From contig JAOINB010000004.1 of NCBI GenBank assembly GCA_028139135.1, positions 1 through 64,000 of the forward strand: a stretch of DNA of 64,000 nucleotides. The letters are read 5' to 3'. Both the position numbers and the translations under genes were made by a program. Below are positions 22,826 to 33,440 of this stretch, one piece after another. Source of the DNA: Betaproteobacteria bacterium (GTDB lineage: Bacteria; Pseudomonadota; Gammaproteobacteria; Burkholderiales; Burkholderiaceae_A). The notes beneath the pieces were generated by a model. The model was not told the DNA's origin. It saw only the letters and a list, made by a program, of their open reading frames with translations, and did no database searches. Each line of letters opens with the position of its first letter. Within the stretch, counting starts at the first letter, position 1.

Positions 22826-23710
22826 TCACCCAAAACGACCGGTAATGTAATCCTGAGTGAGCTCGTGAACTGGGTTAATGAAGAGTTCTTTGGTTTTTCC
22901 AACTTCAACCAATTTACCCAAATGAAAATATGCTGTCCTGTCGGACACCCTGGCAGCTTGTTGCATCGAATGGGTAACTATTACGATAGTATATTCAGAT
23001 CTTAACTCCGCGATAAGCTCCTCAATTTTCGCAGTAGCGATTGGATCAAGAGCAGAACACGGCTCATCCATAAGAATTACCTCCGGATTGACTGCGATTG
23101 CTCTTGCGATACAAAGACGCTGTTGCTGACCACCAGATAAACCCGTTCCGGGTTGATCAAGCCGATCCTTTAATTCATCCCAAATACCCGCCCTTGTTAA
23201 CGAAGATTCAACAATATTATTTAAATCAGTCTTATTTTCAGCAAGGCCATGAATTTTAGGTCCGTATGCTACATTTTCGAAAATTGATTTAGGGAATGGA
23301 TTTGCCTTTTGAAAAACCATTCCAACGCGAGCTCTTAAACCTACAACATCCACCGATTTATCATAGATGTCTTGTTCATCCAGCAAAACCTGGCCTTCCA
23401 AACGACAACTATCGATCGTGTCATTCATCCTGTTTAAGCTTCTCAACAGAGTAGATTTACCACATCCAGATGGCCCAATAAAAGCGATAACCTCTTTTTC
23501 AGCGATATCTACCGTAACATTCACCAAAGCTTGCTTATCCCCATAGAAAACATTCACGCCTCTTGTGGAAATTCGTGGGTTTTGCACGAAAACATTGCCG
23601 ACTGTTGTCTCTGGCAACAAACGACCCTCAATACCTGATGAGGTAGAGGTTTCTTTTTTTTGAAGGCTTGCTGCGCTCATATAATCCGCATCTTCCATCA
23701 TATTTCCCAA
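22826..23710 (-). CDS. pstB: Phosphate ABC transporter ATPase
   Basis: [64 protein letters not shown]. Confidence 0.97.
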   Translation of the reverse strand: MGNMMEDADYMSAASLQKKETSTSSGIEGRLLPETTVGNVFVQNPRISTRGVNVFYGDKQALVNVTVDIAEKEVIAFIGPSGCGKSTLLRSLNRMNDTIDSCRLEGQVLLDEQDIYDKSVDVVGLRARVGMVFQKANPFPKSIFENVAYGPKIHGLAENKTDLNNIVESSLTRAGIWDELKDRLDQPGTGLSGGQQQRLCIARAIAVNPEVILMDEPCSALDPIATAKIEELIAELRSEYTIVIVTHSMQQAARVSDRTAYFHLGKLVEVGKTKELFINPVHELTQDYITGRFG

Positions 23711-23716
23711 TTAATC

Positions 23717-25021
23717 TTACCAACGTTTTTCAAGTTTTTTTCTTAACATCACCGCAAAAAAATTCATCAACAGCAAAAACACTAGTAGCACTATGATCGC
23801 AGCACTTGTCTTGTGAACAAACATTCTCTCAGCAAAATCAGCCCACATGAAAATTTGCACGGGAAGTGCAGTACTAGGCTCAGCAAATCCCCCAGGAACG
23901 TCTACTATAAACGCAACCATTCCAATCATCAATAATGGCGCTGTTTCCCCGAGTGCTTGAGCCATTCCGATAATAGTGCCAGTAAGCATGCCCGGCATAG
24001 CTAAAGGTATTACATGATGAAAAATCATCTGCATTTTCGAGGCTCCTATTCCGTAAGCTGCCTCTCTAATGCTGGGCGGAACAGCTTTTATGGCTGCTCT
24101 GGAGGAGATAATTACAGTCGGCAAAGTCATCAAAGCAAGGACAATTCCACCGACTAAAGGGATTGATCGAGGCAAACCAAAAGCTACAATAAAAATAGCT
24201 AGCCCCATGATTCCAAATACAACAGATGGGACCGCAGCAAGGTTATTTATATTGATCTCAATTAATTCAGTAAGCCAATTTTTCGGAGCAATCTCTTCCA
24301 GGTAAATCGCAGTCATAATTCCCAAAGGAAAGGCAATACTTAAGCAGATAAGCATAGTTAAAATAGAACCGATCAGGGCTCCCTTTATTCCTGCGATTTC
24401 AGCTTCTCTAGAGGCAGAACCTGAGAATAAATAGTCTGAGAATTCATAAGTAATTAATCCTTTTGAACTTAATTCGTCGATATACTGGATAGCGAGGTTT
24501 GATAATCTTCTCTCTTCTTCCGAGGTGTCTCTAGAAATATAACCTCTCAAAAAGCTATCAACATCATCATCTACGGCAAATTGAATACTGTGAGTAGAGT
24601 CCAATAACTTTCGATTTTCTTTTATATGGTTGATAAGTCGTACATCGGATGCTGACGAAACGAGTGACTTTGCGATCTTTTTTTCACGGCGTGTATCAAC
24701 TCCACCAATTTCCGCGTAGAGAGATTCATGTATCAATTTAGATGCATCTCCAGAAAAAAGAGATTGGTCAGAAAAATCTCCTTTTGGATCTAAACGAGAT
24801 GAATCGAGATATACGTTTAGAGTTACATAGTGCTGAAAAAGACCGGGAATACCATTTGTAAAAATTAAATAAAATAAAAAAAACAAGAAAAAAATGGCCA
24901 ATGTAACTGCACTTTGCCCATAAAACTTAAACTTTTTTTCCTGAAAATGACGTTTAGGAAGTGAGTTCCTTATTTTTTGACTGACATCGATAGATTTAGA
25001 TTTCTTGTTATTATCAATCAT
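23717..25021 (-). CDS. pstA: Phosphate ABC transporter permease PstA
   Basis: BPD permease: GIGASKMQMIFHHVIPLAMPGMLTGTIIGMAQALGETAPLLMIG. Confidence 0.95.
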   Translation of the reverse strand: MIDNNKKSKSIDVSQKIRNSLPKRHFQEKKFKFYGQSAVTLAIFFLFFLFYLIFTNGIPGLFQHYVTLNVYLDSSRLDPKGDFSDQSLFSGDASKLIHESLYAEIGGVDTRREKKIAKSLVSSASDVRLINHIKENRKLLDSTHSIQFAVDDDVDSFLRGYISRDTSEEERRLSNLAIQYIDELSSKGLITYEFSDYLFSGSASREAEIAGIKGALIGSILTMLICLSIAFPLGIMTAIYLEEIAPKNWLTELIEININNLAAVPSVVFGIMGLAIFIVAFGLPRSIPLVGGIVLALMTLPTVIISSRAAIKAVPPSIREAAYGIGASKMQMIFHHVIPLAMPGMLTGTIIGMAQALGETAPLLMIGMVAFIVDVPGGFAEPSTALPVQIFMWADFAERMFVHKTSAAIIVLLVFLLLMNFFAVMLRKKLEKRW

Positions 25022-26393
25022 ACTGTTCTCTGTATCGTTTTACGATCTGTAAAGCAAAGAAATTTAGTACTAATGTAACGATGATCAGCATGAGAGCTAA
25101 GGCAAATGCTGACAATGTTTTAGCCGATTCAAATTCCTGATCTCCAACTAAGATGGTCACTATCTGTGTAGTGACAGTGGTTACGGCGTCCAATGGATTG
25201 AAAGTAAGATTCGCAGCTAAACCTGCAGCCATCACGACTATCATCGTCTCTCCGATTGCCCTCGATACAGCTAAAATTATCGCCGCCACAATTCCTGGAA
25301 GTGCAGCTGGTAGTACTACTAGTCTTGTAGTCTCACTCACAGTGGAACCCAGTCCATATGCAGCATCCCTCAAAGATTGCGGTACTGAATTTATTACATC
25401 ATCAGAAAGGGAAGATACAAATGGAATTATCATAACTCCCATCACAAGTCCTGCTGCCAATGCTGATTCAGACGAAACAGTAAGTCCCAAACTTTCGCCA
25501 AAACCTTTTACCATTGGAGCAATCGTAAGCGCTGCAAAAAACCCATATACGACAGTTGGAACCCCAGCGAGAATTTCCAACAACGGCTTGACAATAGATC
25601 TGACCCTTTTCGTTGCGTATTCTGCTAAATAAATCGCGCTCAACAGGCCAACTGGAACAGCAACTGATACTGCCACCAGAGATATCAAAAGGGTTCCAAC
25701 GAACATTGGAATCATTCCATATTCAGGTTCAGCACCTTCCGAGCCAGCTCGAAGAGCTCCCTCAAATTGGGGGTTCCACGTTAGTCCAAATAAAAATTCA
25801 TCTGGCGGAATTAAATCAAAAAACCGAATCGTTTCAAATAAGACCGAAAGCACGATTCCTATCGTTGTCAAAATTGCAACTAGCGAGCTTAAACCAAGGA
25901 TCCATAAAACAATTTTCTCGACATGGCTTCTTGCTTTGAACGTCGGGGAAACTTTTTTGAATGCAAGATAACCACACATGACCGAGATAGCTATACACCC
26001 AAAAAAAATTACGTTGCTAGATATTGCTGACCATCGTCTCCACGTATCTGCTGCCAGAACTACCCATGATTCTGGCTTGCCAAAAGTGATTCCGTCCAAC
26101 TCATTCATCACTTTGATAAAATTGATTTCTTTAGCTGTTTGATTTAATTCGATTAAATTAGGATAGAAACTTTGCAACCAATATTTAAATACAATTCCAT
26201 CGCCAACTGTCGTGAATAGCAATCCTAATAGAGCCGGCAGTAGTGCAATCAACACCGACCAGTAAATATAGTATTTTGGCAAGGAATCAAATTTTGCAGT
26301 TTTTCTTTCAGAACATACCAAACGGTACGTCGCAAATCCGTACAAAATGCTAATCGCTAGAATTGCCAGTAGAGTCTGAACAGAAGTGAAAAT
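25014..26393 (-). CDS. pstC: Phosphate ABC transporter permease PstC; start proposed at ATT 26393 (track uses TTG 26405)
   Basis: LVVLPAALPGIVAAIILAVSRAIGETMIVVMAAG; GGAGG lies 5 nt before the ATT, and the TTG has no visible SD. Confidence 0.9.
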   Translation of the reverse strand: MFTSVQTLLAILAISILYGFATYRLVCSERKTAKFDSLPKYYIYWSVLIALLPALLGLLFTTVGDGIVFKYWLQSFYPNLIELNQTAKEINFIKVMNELDGITFGKPESWVVLAADTWRRWSAISSNVIFFGCIAISVMCGYLAFKKVSPTFKARSHVEKIVLWILGLSSLVAILTTIGIVLSVLFETIRFFDLIPPDEFLFGLTWNPQFEGALRAGSEGAEPEYGMIPMFVGTLLISLVAVSVAVPVGLLSAIYLAEYATKRVRSIVKPLLEILAGVPTVVYGFFAALTIAPMVKGFGESLGLTVSSESALAAGLVMGVMIIPFVSSLSDDVINSVPQSLRDAAYGLGSTVSETTRLVVLPAALPGIVAAIILAVSRAIGETMIVVMAAGLAANLTFNPLDAVTTVTTQIVTILVGDQEFESAKTLSAFALALMLIIVTLVLNFFALQIVKRYREQYD

Positions 26394-26412
26394 AGAAGCC
26401 TCCAAACAAATT

Positions 26413-26447
26413 AAAAAGGGACTCTACTCCAAGAGCAGTGCCCCTTT
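26413..26447 (-). terminator. Intrinsic-terminator-like hairpin (putative attenuator) between pstS and pstC
   Basis: Minus strand AAAGGGGCACTGCTC-TTG-GAGTAGAGTCCCTTT-TT: 15-position stem with one A/A mismatch and two G-U pairs, followed by TTAATTTG. Confidence 0.6.
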
Positions 26448-26477
26448 AGTTTAAACTAGAATACTTCTCTTACAACT

Positions 26478-27518
26478 CTATTTTGACAAGTCATCCATCA
26501 CGAGTACGGGAAGATCAACCATCGCTTTCTTGAACTTAGCTCTTTCATCTTCACCCATCGGAATCATCCCAGCATCCGCTAATGCCCCATCGGCATCCCA
26601 ATGTTTCGTCCATTCCATCATGTAGTCATTAATTCCAGGAACTACACCAACATGGGAATGTTTCACGTAAAAGTACAGAGCTCTTGAAGCCTTATACTTG
26701 CCAGAAGCGATATCTTTGAATGTTGGCGCAACTTCGTCCAAAACTGCACCCTGAATTGTGTCGGAGTTCTGATTTAAATAAGAAAACCCGAATATTCCAT
26801 AAGCAGAAGGGTCTTCCTTAAGCTTTTGGACAATTAAGTTATCCTGCTCTCCCGCCTCTACATAAGCTCCATCTGTTCTCATCGCCCGACATTTCTTTCC
26901 TTTTTTATCTCCGCGGGCTTTTGAAAGCTTTTTGGCAACCGAATCTTTACCACAGTAGGATTTTTGGTTAATTATTTCAGCGAAAGATGCACGCGTACCT
27001 GATGTTGTTGGGGGTCCGTATACTTTGATAGGTACATCGGGAAGAAGCGGTTTTATATCTGACCATTTTTTGTAGTAGTTAGGTACAAACTCCGTTCCAG
27101 CCTCATTTGGTACTTCAGCGGTTAGTGCTTTAGCCAAATCTGCTCGAGAGATAATTAATTTTGTCCCTTTTTTTGAATTTGCAACAACAATTCCGTCGTA
27201 ACCGACCTTAATTTCTGTCACCTTTACATCATTTTTTTGACAAAATGCCAACTCTTTTTTCTTCATACGAGAGGATGCATTCCCAATATCAACAAATTGT
27301 GTTCCCGTCCCTTCGCATACACCTTTTTTTCCAACTGATGATCCACCGGATTCGACAACTGGGGTCTTTATAGAAGGGTTTTTCCCCAATTGTTCTGCAA
27401 CTATAGTAGCAAATGGAAAAACGGTGGAGGAACCCTTCATACTTATGTAATCACGGGCAAATGAGCTTGTACAAAAGGCTAAACTGATTCCTGTAAGAAT
27501 AAAAAACCGAAATTGCAT
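26478..27518 (-). CDS. pstS: Phosphate ABC transporter substrate-binding protein
   Basis: Signal peptide; ISMKGSSTVFPFATIVAEQ, ESGGSSVGKKGVCEG, adjacent to pstCAB. Confidence 0.95.
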   Translation of the reverse strand: MQFRFFILTGISLAFCTSSFARDYISMKGSSTVFPFATIVAEQLGKNPSIKTPVVESGGSSVGKKGVCEGTGTQFVDIGNASSRMKKKELAFCQKNDVKVTEIKVGYDGIVVANSKKGTKLIISRADLAKALTAEVPNEAGTEFVPNYYKKWSDIKPLLPDVPIKVYGPPTTSGTRASFAEIINQKSYCGKDSVAKKLSKARGDKKGKKCRAMRTDGAYVEAGEQDNLIVQKLKEDPSAYGIFGFSYLNQNSDTIQGAVLDEVAPTFKDIASGKYKASRALYFYVKHSHVGVVPGINDYMMEWTKHWDADGALADAGMIPMGEDERAKFKKAMVDLPVLVMDDLSK

Positions 27519-27566
27519 GTGAACTCCTCAAAAATTAATTAAGCCCTCCTAGTTTGACGAGAAAGT

Positions 27567-27584
27567 ATTACAAAAATATAACAA
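27567..27584 (-). promoter_or_regulatory. Possible Pho box-like direct repeat upstream of pstS
   Basis: Minus strand TTGTTATatttTTGTAAT: two heptamers spaced 11 nt, each 5/7 to CTGTCAT, 49-66 nt upstream of the pstS ATG. Confidence 0.35.
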
Positions 27585-27711
27585 TGCGGTAAAAATCTTA
27601 ACTAGTTGTTAAAAAAATTCACTGCAAACTTAAGTGTTGTGTAAAACTTATTTTTATAAAGAATGTCTATCTTATGTTACCGTTGAATAATGTGTTTAGC
27701 CGGAGCAAAAT

Positions 27712-28020
27712 ATGATGAGGAATGCAAGGTTTTTGTCTCTAGTAGTATTACTTATTTTTGCAAGTGGTACTTATGCAGTACCTCCACCGAGAGGAATCGA
27801 CCCGCTTGAAGCAAAAAGAAAAGCACGAATTGATAAAATAAAAAGAGAAAAGGCTAGGAGAGATTCCATAAACTGCTATTTGCGAGAGCGGAAAAAGATC
27901 AGCGATGGAGGTACTACCTGCATCTATAAATGCCCCTCCGTAAAAGGAAGAGTGGAAAGTAACAACATTGGCCCTGGGTTCAGTTGCCCGACTATGATGA
28001 ATGTTTTGCGAAGGGAATGA
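27712..28020 (+). CDS. Small secreted protein of unknown function
   Basis: Signal peptide MMRNARFLSLVVLLIFASGTYA, then a Lys/Arg-rich segment and four Cys; no family recognised; divergent from pstS. Confidence 0.6.
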   Translation: MMRNARFLSLVVLLIFASGTYAVPPPRGIDPLEAKRKARIDKIKREKARRDSINCYLRERKKISDGGTTCIYKCPSVKGRVESNNIGPGFSCPTMMNVLRRE

Positions 28021-28027
28021 AAGCTTA

Positions 28028-29368
28028 CTATAAGCTCGATACCAATTGATCGATACATGATTTCGCCAGTTTTTCAGTCTCTGCCTCTGCCATTACCCTT
28101 ATCACGGGTTCTGTCCCCGAAGCCCTAACTAGGATACGTCCATCTGAGCCAAGTTCGTCGAGGACCCGCTTCTTAGTATCTTTAAACTTTTCGTGAATAG
28201 GCCAATTTTTGCCTGGAACAAGAGGCACGTTTATTAAAAGTTGAGGCATCAGGTGTAAATCGGCAATAAAATCAGAAAGGTTATCGCCAATAATGATAAC
28301 TGCTTGTAAGACTTGTAGTGCACTAACAATTCCGTCACCCGTGGTGTGCATATCTAACGATAAAATATGTCCTGATGTTTCACCTCCTAGATACCAATCA
28401 TTCTCCTCAAGCATTTGTAAAATATGACGGTCCCCAACCTTTGCCCTTCTAAATTCGAGACCACACTTATTGATGGCACGTTCGAGACCCAGATTGCTCA
28501 TTAATGTCCCAACCACGCCCTTAACGGAGCTCGCTCCTTCCGTTCTAACTCTCAGTTTGGTAATCGCGTACAACAACTCATCACCATCGTAAACTCTTCC
28601 TAGATGGTCAACTAGCTTGAGCCTATCGCCGTCGCCATCTAGGGCTATTCCAAAATCTGCTGAAACACGAAGAACTTCATCTATAAGCTTTTGAGGAAAA
28701 AGAGTTCCTACAGAATCATTGATATTTATCCCGTTCGGTTTGTTACCTATTTCAATAACTTCAGCTCCGAGTTCACTCAGAATTTTTCCCGCACAAAATG
28801 ACGCAGCTCCATTCGCAGCGTCTAAAACAATTTTCTTGTCCCCAAGGGATAAATTTCTCGGAAAACAGGATTTACAAAATTCGATATATCTACCCTCAGC
28901 ATCTGGTATTTTTTTTTGTATCCCCAATCTATAAGGATCGATACCATAGTTTAACTTCAAACTATCTTGTATTTTTTTTTCCATCAGTTCTGGAATTTTT
29001 TTTCCGGCGCCACTGAAAAATTTAAACCCATTATCTCGAAACATATTGTGGGATGCGCTCACCACAACTCCTACGTTTGCACCGAGTGATTTTGTGAGAA
29101 AAGCCACGGCAGGGCTCGGCATTATTCCGACGTTGAATACATTAGCTCCCACCTGGTTTAGCCCGCTAGAAAAGGCACTTGCTAACATATCTCCGGAGGA
29201 TCTTGTATCCCGCCCAATCACTACGTTAACTGTTTCGTGGCTACTTTTTAAAGTAGCCCCCGTGGCTATTCCAAGTTTGAGCGCAAACTCGGGAGAAATT
29301 CCTTTTTCAGAAACAGTACCACGGATACCGTCAGTGCCAAATTCAAGATCATCTTTCATGATCCACAC
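28028..29368 (-). CDS. glmM: Phosphoglucosamine mutase
   Basis: FGTDGIRGTV, GVVVSASHNMFRDNGFK, DGDGDRLKLVD, VRASGTEPVIRVMAE. Confidence 0.97.
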   Translation of the reverse strand: MWIMKDDLEFGTDGIRGTVSEKGISPEFALKLGIATGATLKSSHETVNVVIGRDTRSSGDMLASAFSSGLNQVGANVFNVGIMPSPAVAFLTKSLGANVGVVVSASHNMFRDNGFKFFSGAGKKIPELMEKKIQDSLKLNYGIDPYRLGIQKKIPDAEGRYIEFCKSCFPRNLSLGDKKIVLDAANGAASFCAGKILSELGAEVIEIGNKPNGININDSVGTLFPQKLIDEVLRVSADFGIALDGDGDRLKLVDHLGRVYDGDELLYAITKLRVRTEGASSVKGVVGTLMSNLGLERAINKCGLEFRRAKVGDRHILQMLEENDWYLGGETSGHILSLDMHTTGDGIVSALQVLQAVIIIGDNLSDFIADLHLMPQLLINVPLVPGKNWPIHEKFKDTKKRVLDELGSDGRILVRASGTEPVIRVMAEAETEKLAKSCIDQLVSSL

Positions 29369-30239
29369 CAGAGAATATGTTTTCTCCGCCCAAAGCTTTA
29401 TAAACAGTGATTAACTCTTTTGTTTCCTTGACGTCATGTACCCTAAGTACGGAAGCACCCTGAATTGCACACCAGAGAGCCATTGCCAAGCTCCCTCCCA
29501 ATCTATCGGCTGGTTTACTTTTGCGTTTACAAAGCTCTGAAATTATTCTTTTTCTAGATAACCCAACTAGTAAAGGGCAAATTTTACTCAACCTGGAAAT
29601 TTCTTCTAAAAGCGCAAGATTATGCTGTGAAGTCTTTCCGAAACCAAAACCTGGATCGATTAAAATCCTGTCTTCTGAAATTCCGGCTCTCCGAAATTCA
29701 TTCACTTTTCTTTGTAAAAAAAATTCAACTTCAGAAACAACATCACCGTACCGGGGACTATCCTGCATGGTTTGTGGATTGCCCTGCATGTGCATGATAC
29801 AAAACCCAATCCGAGTTTTTTTCATTCCTTTTAAAAAATCAAGACCCTCTTTTGACCTAAATCCAGAGACGTCATTGATTAAATCTACCCCCATTTCTAC
29901 AGCTCTGGTCATAATCTCGGGCTTCATAGTATCTATGGAAACCGGTATTTTTAACTCCAAAATCTTTGCTAGAACGCCTTCCACTCGTCTCCACTCTTCT
30001 TCCACTGGAATTTTTTCAGCTCCAGGCCTAGTACTTTCCCCTCCAATATCGATTATATCAACGCCATTAGAGATCATTTCCTCTGCTCTTTTTACAGCAA
30101 GGTCGCAAGTTCCGAGGGTTCCTCCGTCAGAGAAGGAGTCTGGAGTCAAGTTTAAAATCCCCATCACCAAAGGAATATCTAAAGAAAGGTTAAATCTACC
30201 GCAAGTAAAGATGTGATTCTTCGAGAGGGGTTCAATCAT
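29349..30239 (-). CDS. folP: Dihydropteroate synthase
   Basis: VMGILNLTPDSFSDGG, DIGGESTRPGAE, LIDPGFGFGKT. Confidence 0.97.
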   Translation of the reverse strand: MIEPLSKNHIFTCGRFNLSLDIPLVMGILNLTPDSFSDGGTLGTCDLAVKRAEEMISNGVDIIDIGGESTRPGAEKIPVEEEWRRVEGVLAKILELKIPVSIDTMKPEIMTRAVEMGVDLINDVSGFRSKEGLDFLKGMKKTRIGFCIMHMQGNPQTMQDSPRYGDVVSEVEFFLQRKVNEFRRAGISEDRILIDPGFGFGKTSQHNLALLEEISRLSKICPLLVGLSRKRIISELCKRKSKPADRLGGSLAMALWCAIQGASVLRVHDVKETKELITVYKALGGENIFSGVDHER

Positions 30240-30338
30240 CTTAATATCCCCACTTCAACCTGGTGCGACAGGGATGCTCGTCCAAGCATCCCGCAGTACG
30301 CACGCAACAAGTAATAAAAAAGAAGGCTGTATATCGTA

Positions 30339-32261
30339 TCAGTTGGTAGCTGTGACAGCATCCGGTGGGGTCTGATTACCGCTTTTAGCACTTGAACCTC
30401 CTCCAGAATTGGAACTGTTCCCGCCATCATTTTCAGGACCAGATTTAAGAGTATCTTTTGGCGGCCTAGGCTCTTTCCCTTTGGCGATGTCATCAATCTG
30501 CTCAGCATCGATAGTTTCCCACTCTAAAAGGGCTTTTGCCATCGCGTGCATCTTATCTGAATTTTTTTCAATTATATCTCGTGCAACCGTATATTGCTCG
30601 TCAATAATCCTGCGAATTTCAGAATCAACCTTTTGCATTGTTGACTCAGACACGTGAGTCGTTTTCGTAATACTTCTACCAAGAAATACTTCTCCTTCAT
30701 TCTCCGCATATACCATCGGTCCCAAAGCATCACTCATTCCATATCTAGTGACCATATCGCGAGCTAGCTGGGTAGCCCTCTCAAAATCGTTTGAAGCCCC
30801 AGTTGTCATTTGGTCCATAAAGATTTCTTCAGCGATTCTTCCCCCAAATAGCACTGCAATCGTGTTCAAAAGTCGATCCTTGTCCATGCTGTACCTATCA
30901 CCTTCGGGTAATTGCATGGTAACCCCGAGAGCTCGTCCTCTAGGTATGATAGTTACCTTATGTACCGGATCGGTTTTAGGGAGCATTTTTGCAACTATGG
31001 CATGACCAGACTCATGATAAGCAGTATTTTTTCTTTCTTCCTCCGGCATAACTATGGATTTTCTCTCTGAACCCATTAAAATTTTGTCCTTGGCTTTTTC
31101 GAAATCATCCATTTCGACTGTTCTTCCGCTTCTTCGAGCAGCAAAGAGAGCGGCTTCATTTACGATATTAGCCAGGTCTGCCCCAGACATCCCGGGAGTT
31201 CCCCTAGCTAAGATATCTGCCTTGACATCTGATGCAACAGGAACCTTCCTCATGTGAACTTTGAGAATTTGCTCCCTCCCACGGACGTCAGGAAGAGGAA
31301 CAACAACTTGTCGATCAAACCTTCCTGGTCTTAAAAGCGCCGGATCTAGCACGTCAGGTCTGTTCGTAGCAGCTATCACTATTATTCCTTGATTCGTCTC
31401 AAACCCATCCATCTCTACCAACATCTGATTTAGAGTTTGCTCACGCTCATCATTTCCTCCACCCAGTCCGGCTCCTCTCTGCCTTCCAACCGCATCAATC
31501 TCGTCGATGAAAATTATGCAGGGGGAGTGTTTTTTAGCGTTCTCAAACATGTCCCGTACACGGGCAGCTCCAACACCAACAAACATCTCAACGAAATCCG
31601 AACCTGAAATGGAAAAAAAAGGTACCTTTGCTTCACCAGCAATTGCTTTGGCAAGCAGTGTTTTTCCGGTACCTGGCGACCCCACCATCAGAACCCCTCG
31701 GGGTATTCTGCCTCCTAGCTTTTGAAATTTAGTTGGATCTCGCAAAAAATCAACTAATTCTGTGACGTCTTCTTTGGCTTCATCACAACCAGCAACATCA
31801 GAGAAGGTAATTGCATTATTGTTCTCATCGATCATGCGAGCCTTTGACTTCCCAAACGAGAAAGCGCCGCCTCGACCACCCCCTTGCATTTGTCTCATGA
31901 AGAAAATCCACACTGCAATGAGAAGTAGCATTGGAAACCATGAAACAAAAATACTCATTAACAACGATGGTTGCTCCTCGGGCTTAGCCGATACTATTAC
32001 CCCATATTTCATAAGATCGGAGACCATCCATAAATCTTGTGGGGCATTTACCACGAGCTGTCTATCATCAGTAGTTATGGCTCTAACCGTTCTACCGTCG
32101 ACAACAGCGGATTTGATGGCTCCCTGTCTTGCTTCTTCCATGAATTGAGAATAGGAAACCTCCCGACTCATTCCCCTGTTGCCGTCGAATTGCCGAAATA
32201 TAGAGAAAAGGATTAAGGCGATTACCATCCATATTGCTACTTTTGATACAGTATTATTCAA
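30339..32261 (-). CDS. ftsH: ATP-dependent zinc metalloprotease FtsH
   Basis: [49 protein letters not shown] (HEXXH). Confidence 0.98.
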   Translation of the reverse strand: MNNTVSKVAIWMVIALILFSIFRQFDGNRGMSREVSYSQFMEEARQGAIKSAVVDGRTVRAITTDDRQLVVNAPQDLWMVSDLMKYGVIVSAKPEEQPSLLMSIFVSWFPMLLLIAVWIFFMRQMQGGGRGGAFSFGKSKARMIDENNNAITFSDVAGCDEAKEDVTELVDFLRDPTKFQKLGGRIPRGVLMVGSPGTGKTLLAKAIAGEAKVPFFSISGSDFVEMFVGVGAARVRDMFENAKKHSPCIIFIDEIDAVGRQRGAGLGGGNDEREQTLNQMLVEMDGFETNQGIIVIAATNRPDVLDPALLRPGRFDRQVVVPLPDVRGREQILKVHMRKVPVASDVKADILARGTPGMSGADLANIVNEAALFAARRSGRTVEMDDFEKAKDKILMGSERKSIVMPEEERKNTAYHESGHAIVAKMLPKTDPVHKVTIIPRGRALGVTMQLPEGDRYSMDKDRLLNTIAVLFGGRIAEEIFMDQMTTGASNDFERATQLARDMVTRYGMSDALGPMVYAENEGEVFLGRSITKTTHVSESTMQKVDSEIRRIIDEQYTVARDIIEKNSDKMHAMAKALLEWETIDAEQIDDIAKGKEPRPPKDTLKSGPENDGGNSSNSGGGSSAKSGNQTPPDAVTATN

Positions 32262-32331
32262 ATCAGACCCCGAATTTGTTAGTGATGCTTAATGGGATAA
32301 CTATATTCCAAATAAGTTTTTAATTACACTA

Positions 32332-32943
32332 TTATTTTAGTGTTTTTGCAATGAGAAATTGCTCGGCAGAGACTTTTTTGGAAGCCAATGGCTTTCGAAG
32401 CCATACTTTTTCGAACTTTTTAGCCAATTTATTGCGAAACTCACGGCTTCCAGTGCCGGTTTCAAAAGCTTTAACCACAACACAACCATTTTTATGTAAG
32501 TTCTCTAAACTGAAATCTAGAACAAGATTAACCAATCTGGAGATGTTTTCCCCGTCAACAACTTTGATTCCTGATAGATTTGGAGCCATATCAGATAAAA
32601 TCAAATCGATTTTTCTGCCATTAAATGCTTTGAGTATTTTCTCCCGAGCAGACACTTCCTGAAAATCACCTTGAATTTGAGTTACCCCTTGAATCAATTG
32701 AAAACGAAGTATGTCAACACCGATAATGAGAGTCCTTTCTGATTTCGTCTTTCTTTTAGCAACTTGTAACCAACTACCAGGTGCACACCCAAGATCAAGT
32801 ACACTTGAACAATTATTAAACAAACCGAACTCATCATTAATTTCCAGCAATTTAAATGCTGCTCTAGACCGAAACCCTTCCCGGTTAGCATCTTTGACGT
32901 ACTTGTCGGATAAAAACTCCTTTAACCATTGTTTTTTCACCAT
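32332..32943 (-). CDS. rlmE: 23S rRNA (uridine2552-2'-O)-methyltransferase
   Basis: FRSRAAFKLLEINDEF, VLDLGCAPGSWLQVA, ILSDMAPNLSG. Confidence 0.95.
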   Translation of the reverse strand: MVKKQWLKEFLSDKYVKDANREGFRSRAAFKLLEINDEFGLFNNCSSVLDLGCAPGSWLQVAKRKTKSERTLIIGVDILRFQLIQGVTQIQGDFQEVSAREKILKAFNGRKIDLILSDMAPNLSGIKVVDGENISRLVNLVLDFSLENLHKNGCVVVKAFETGTGSREFRNKLAKKFEKVWLRKPLASKKVSAEQFLIAKTLK

Positions 32944-32953
32944 TTTTGGTGAT

Positions 32954-33433
32954 CTATATTTCGTACTCTACTTTTACAATCTGGACCTCTCTTTTTCCAG
33001 ACGGAATATCGAATTCCGTAATATCGTCCTCTGTTTTCCCTATTAATGCCCGAGCAATTGGACTAACATACGAAATCTTCCCCTCGCGTATATTCGCTTC
33101 ATCCTCCCCTACAATTTGATATTTAAACTGCTCGTCAGTATTCAAATCAATAAAGGATACGATAACACCGAAAACAACTCTTCCATCCCTTTGCAACTCA
33201 CCTGGATTTATGATCTCGGCTGTAGATATTTTGTGTTCTAAATCCTGTATCCGTCCCTCCAACATAGATTGCTTTTCCTTAGCGGCGTCATATTCTGCAT
33301 TTTCGGACAAATCGCCATGTGCTCTTGCCTCAGCGATCGCCTGAATAACTGCTGGCCTCTCCTGAGTCTTCAGTACATGTAACTCCTTCTTCAATCGATC
33401 AAACCCTTTGCTAGTTAAAGGCGTTCTATTCAT
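32954..33433 (-). CDS. greA: Transcription elongation factor GreA
   Basis: AEARAHGDLSENAEYDAAKEKQSMLEGRIQDLE, SYVSPIARALIGK. Confidence 0.97.
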   Translation of the reverse strand: MNRTPLTSKGFDRLKKELHVLKTQERPAVIQAIAEARAHGDLSENAEYDAAKEKQSMLEGRIQDLEHKISTAEIINPGELQRDGRVVFGVIVSFIDLNTDEQFKYQIVGEDEANIREGKISYVSPIARALIGKTEDDITEFDIPSGKREVQIVKVEYEI

Positions 33434-33440
33434 TTCGTTC

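Noticed and set aside
30236-30508. 90-aa ORF at the 3' end of ftsH
   Set aside because: Alternate-frame ORF inside ftsH's low-complexity C-terminus; no recognisable domain.
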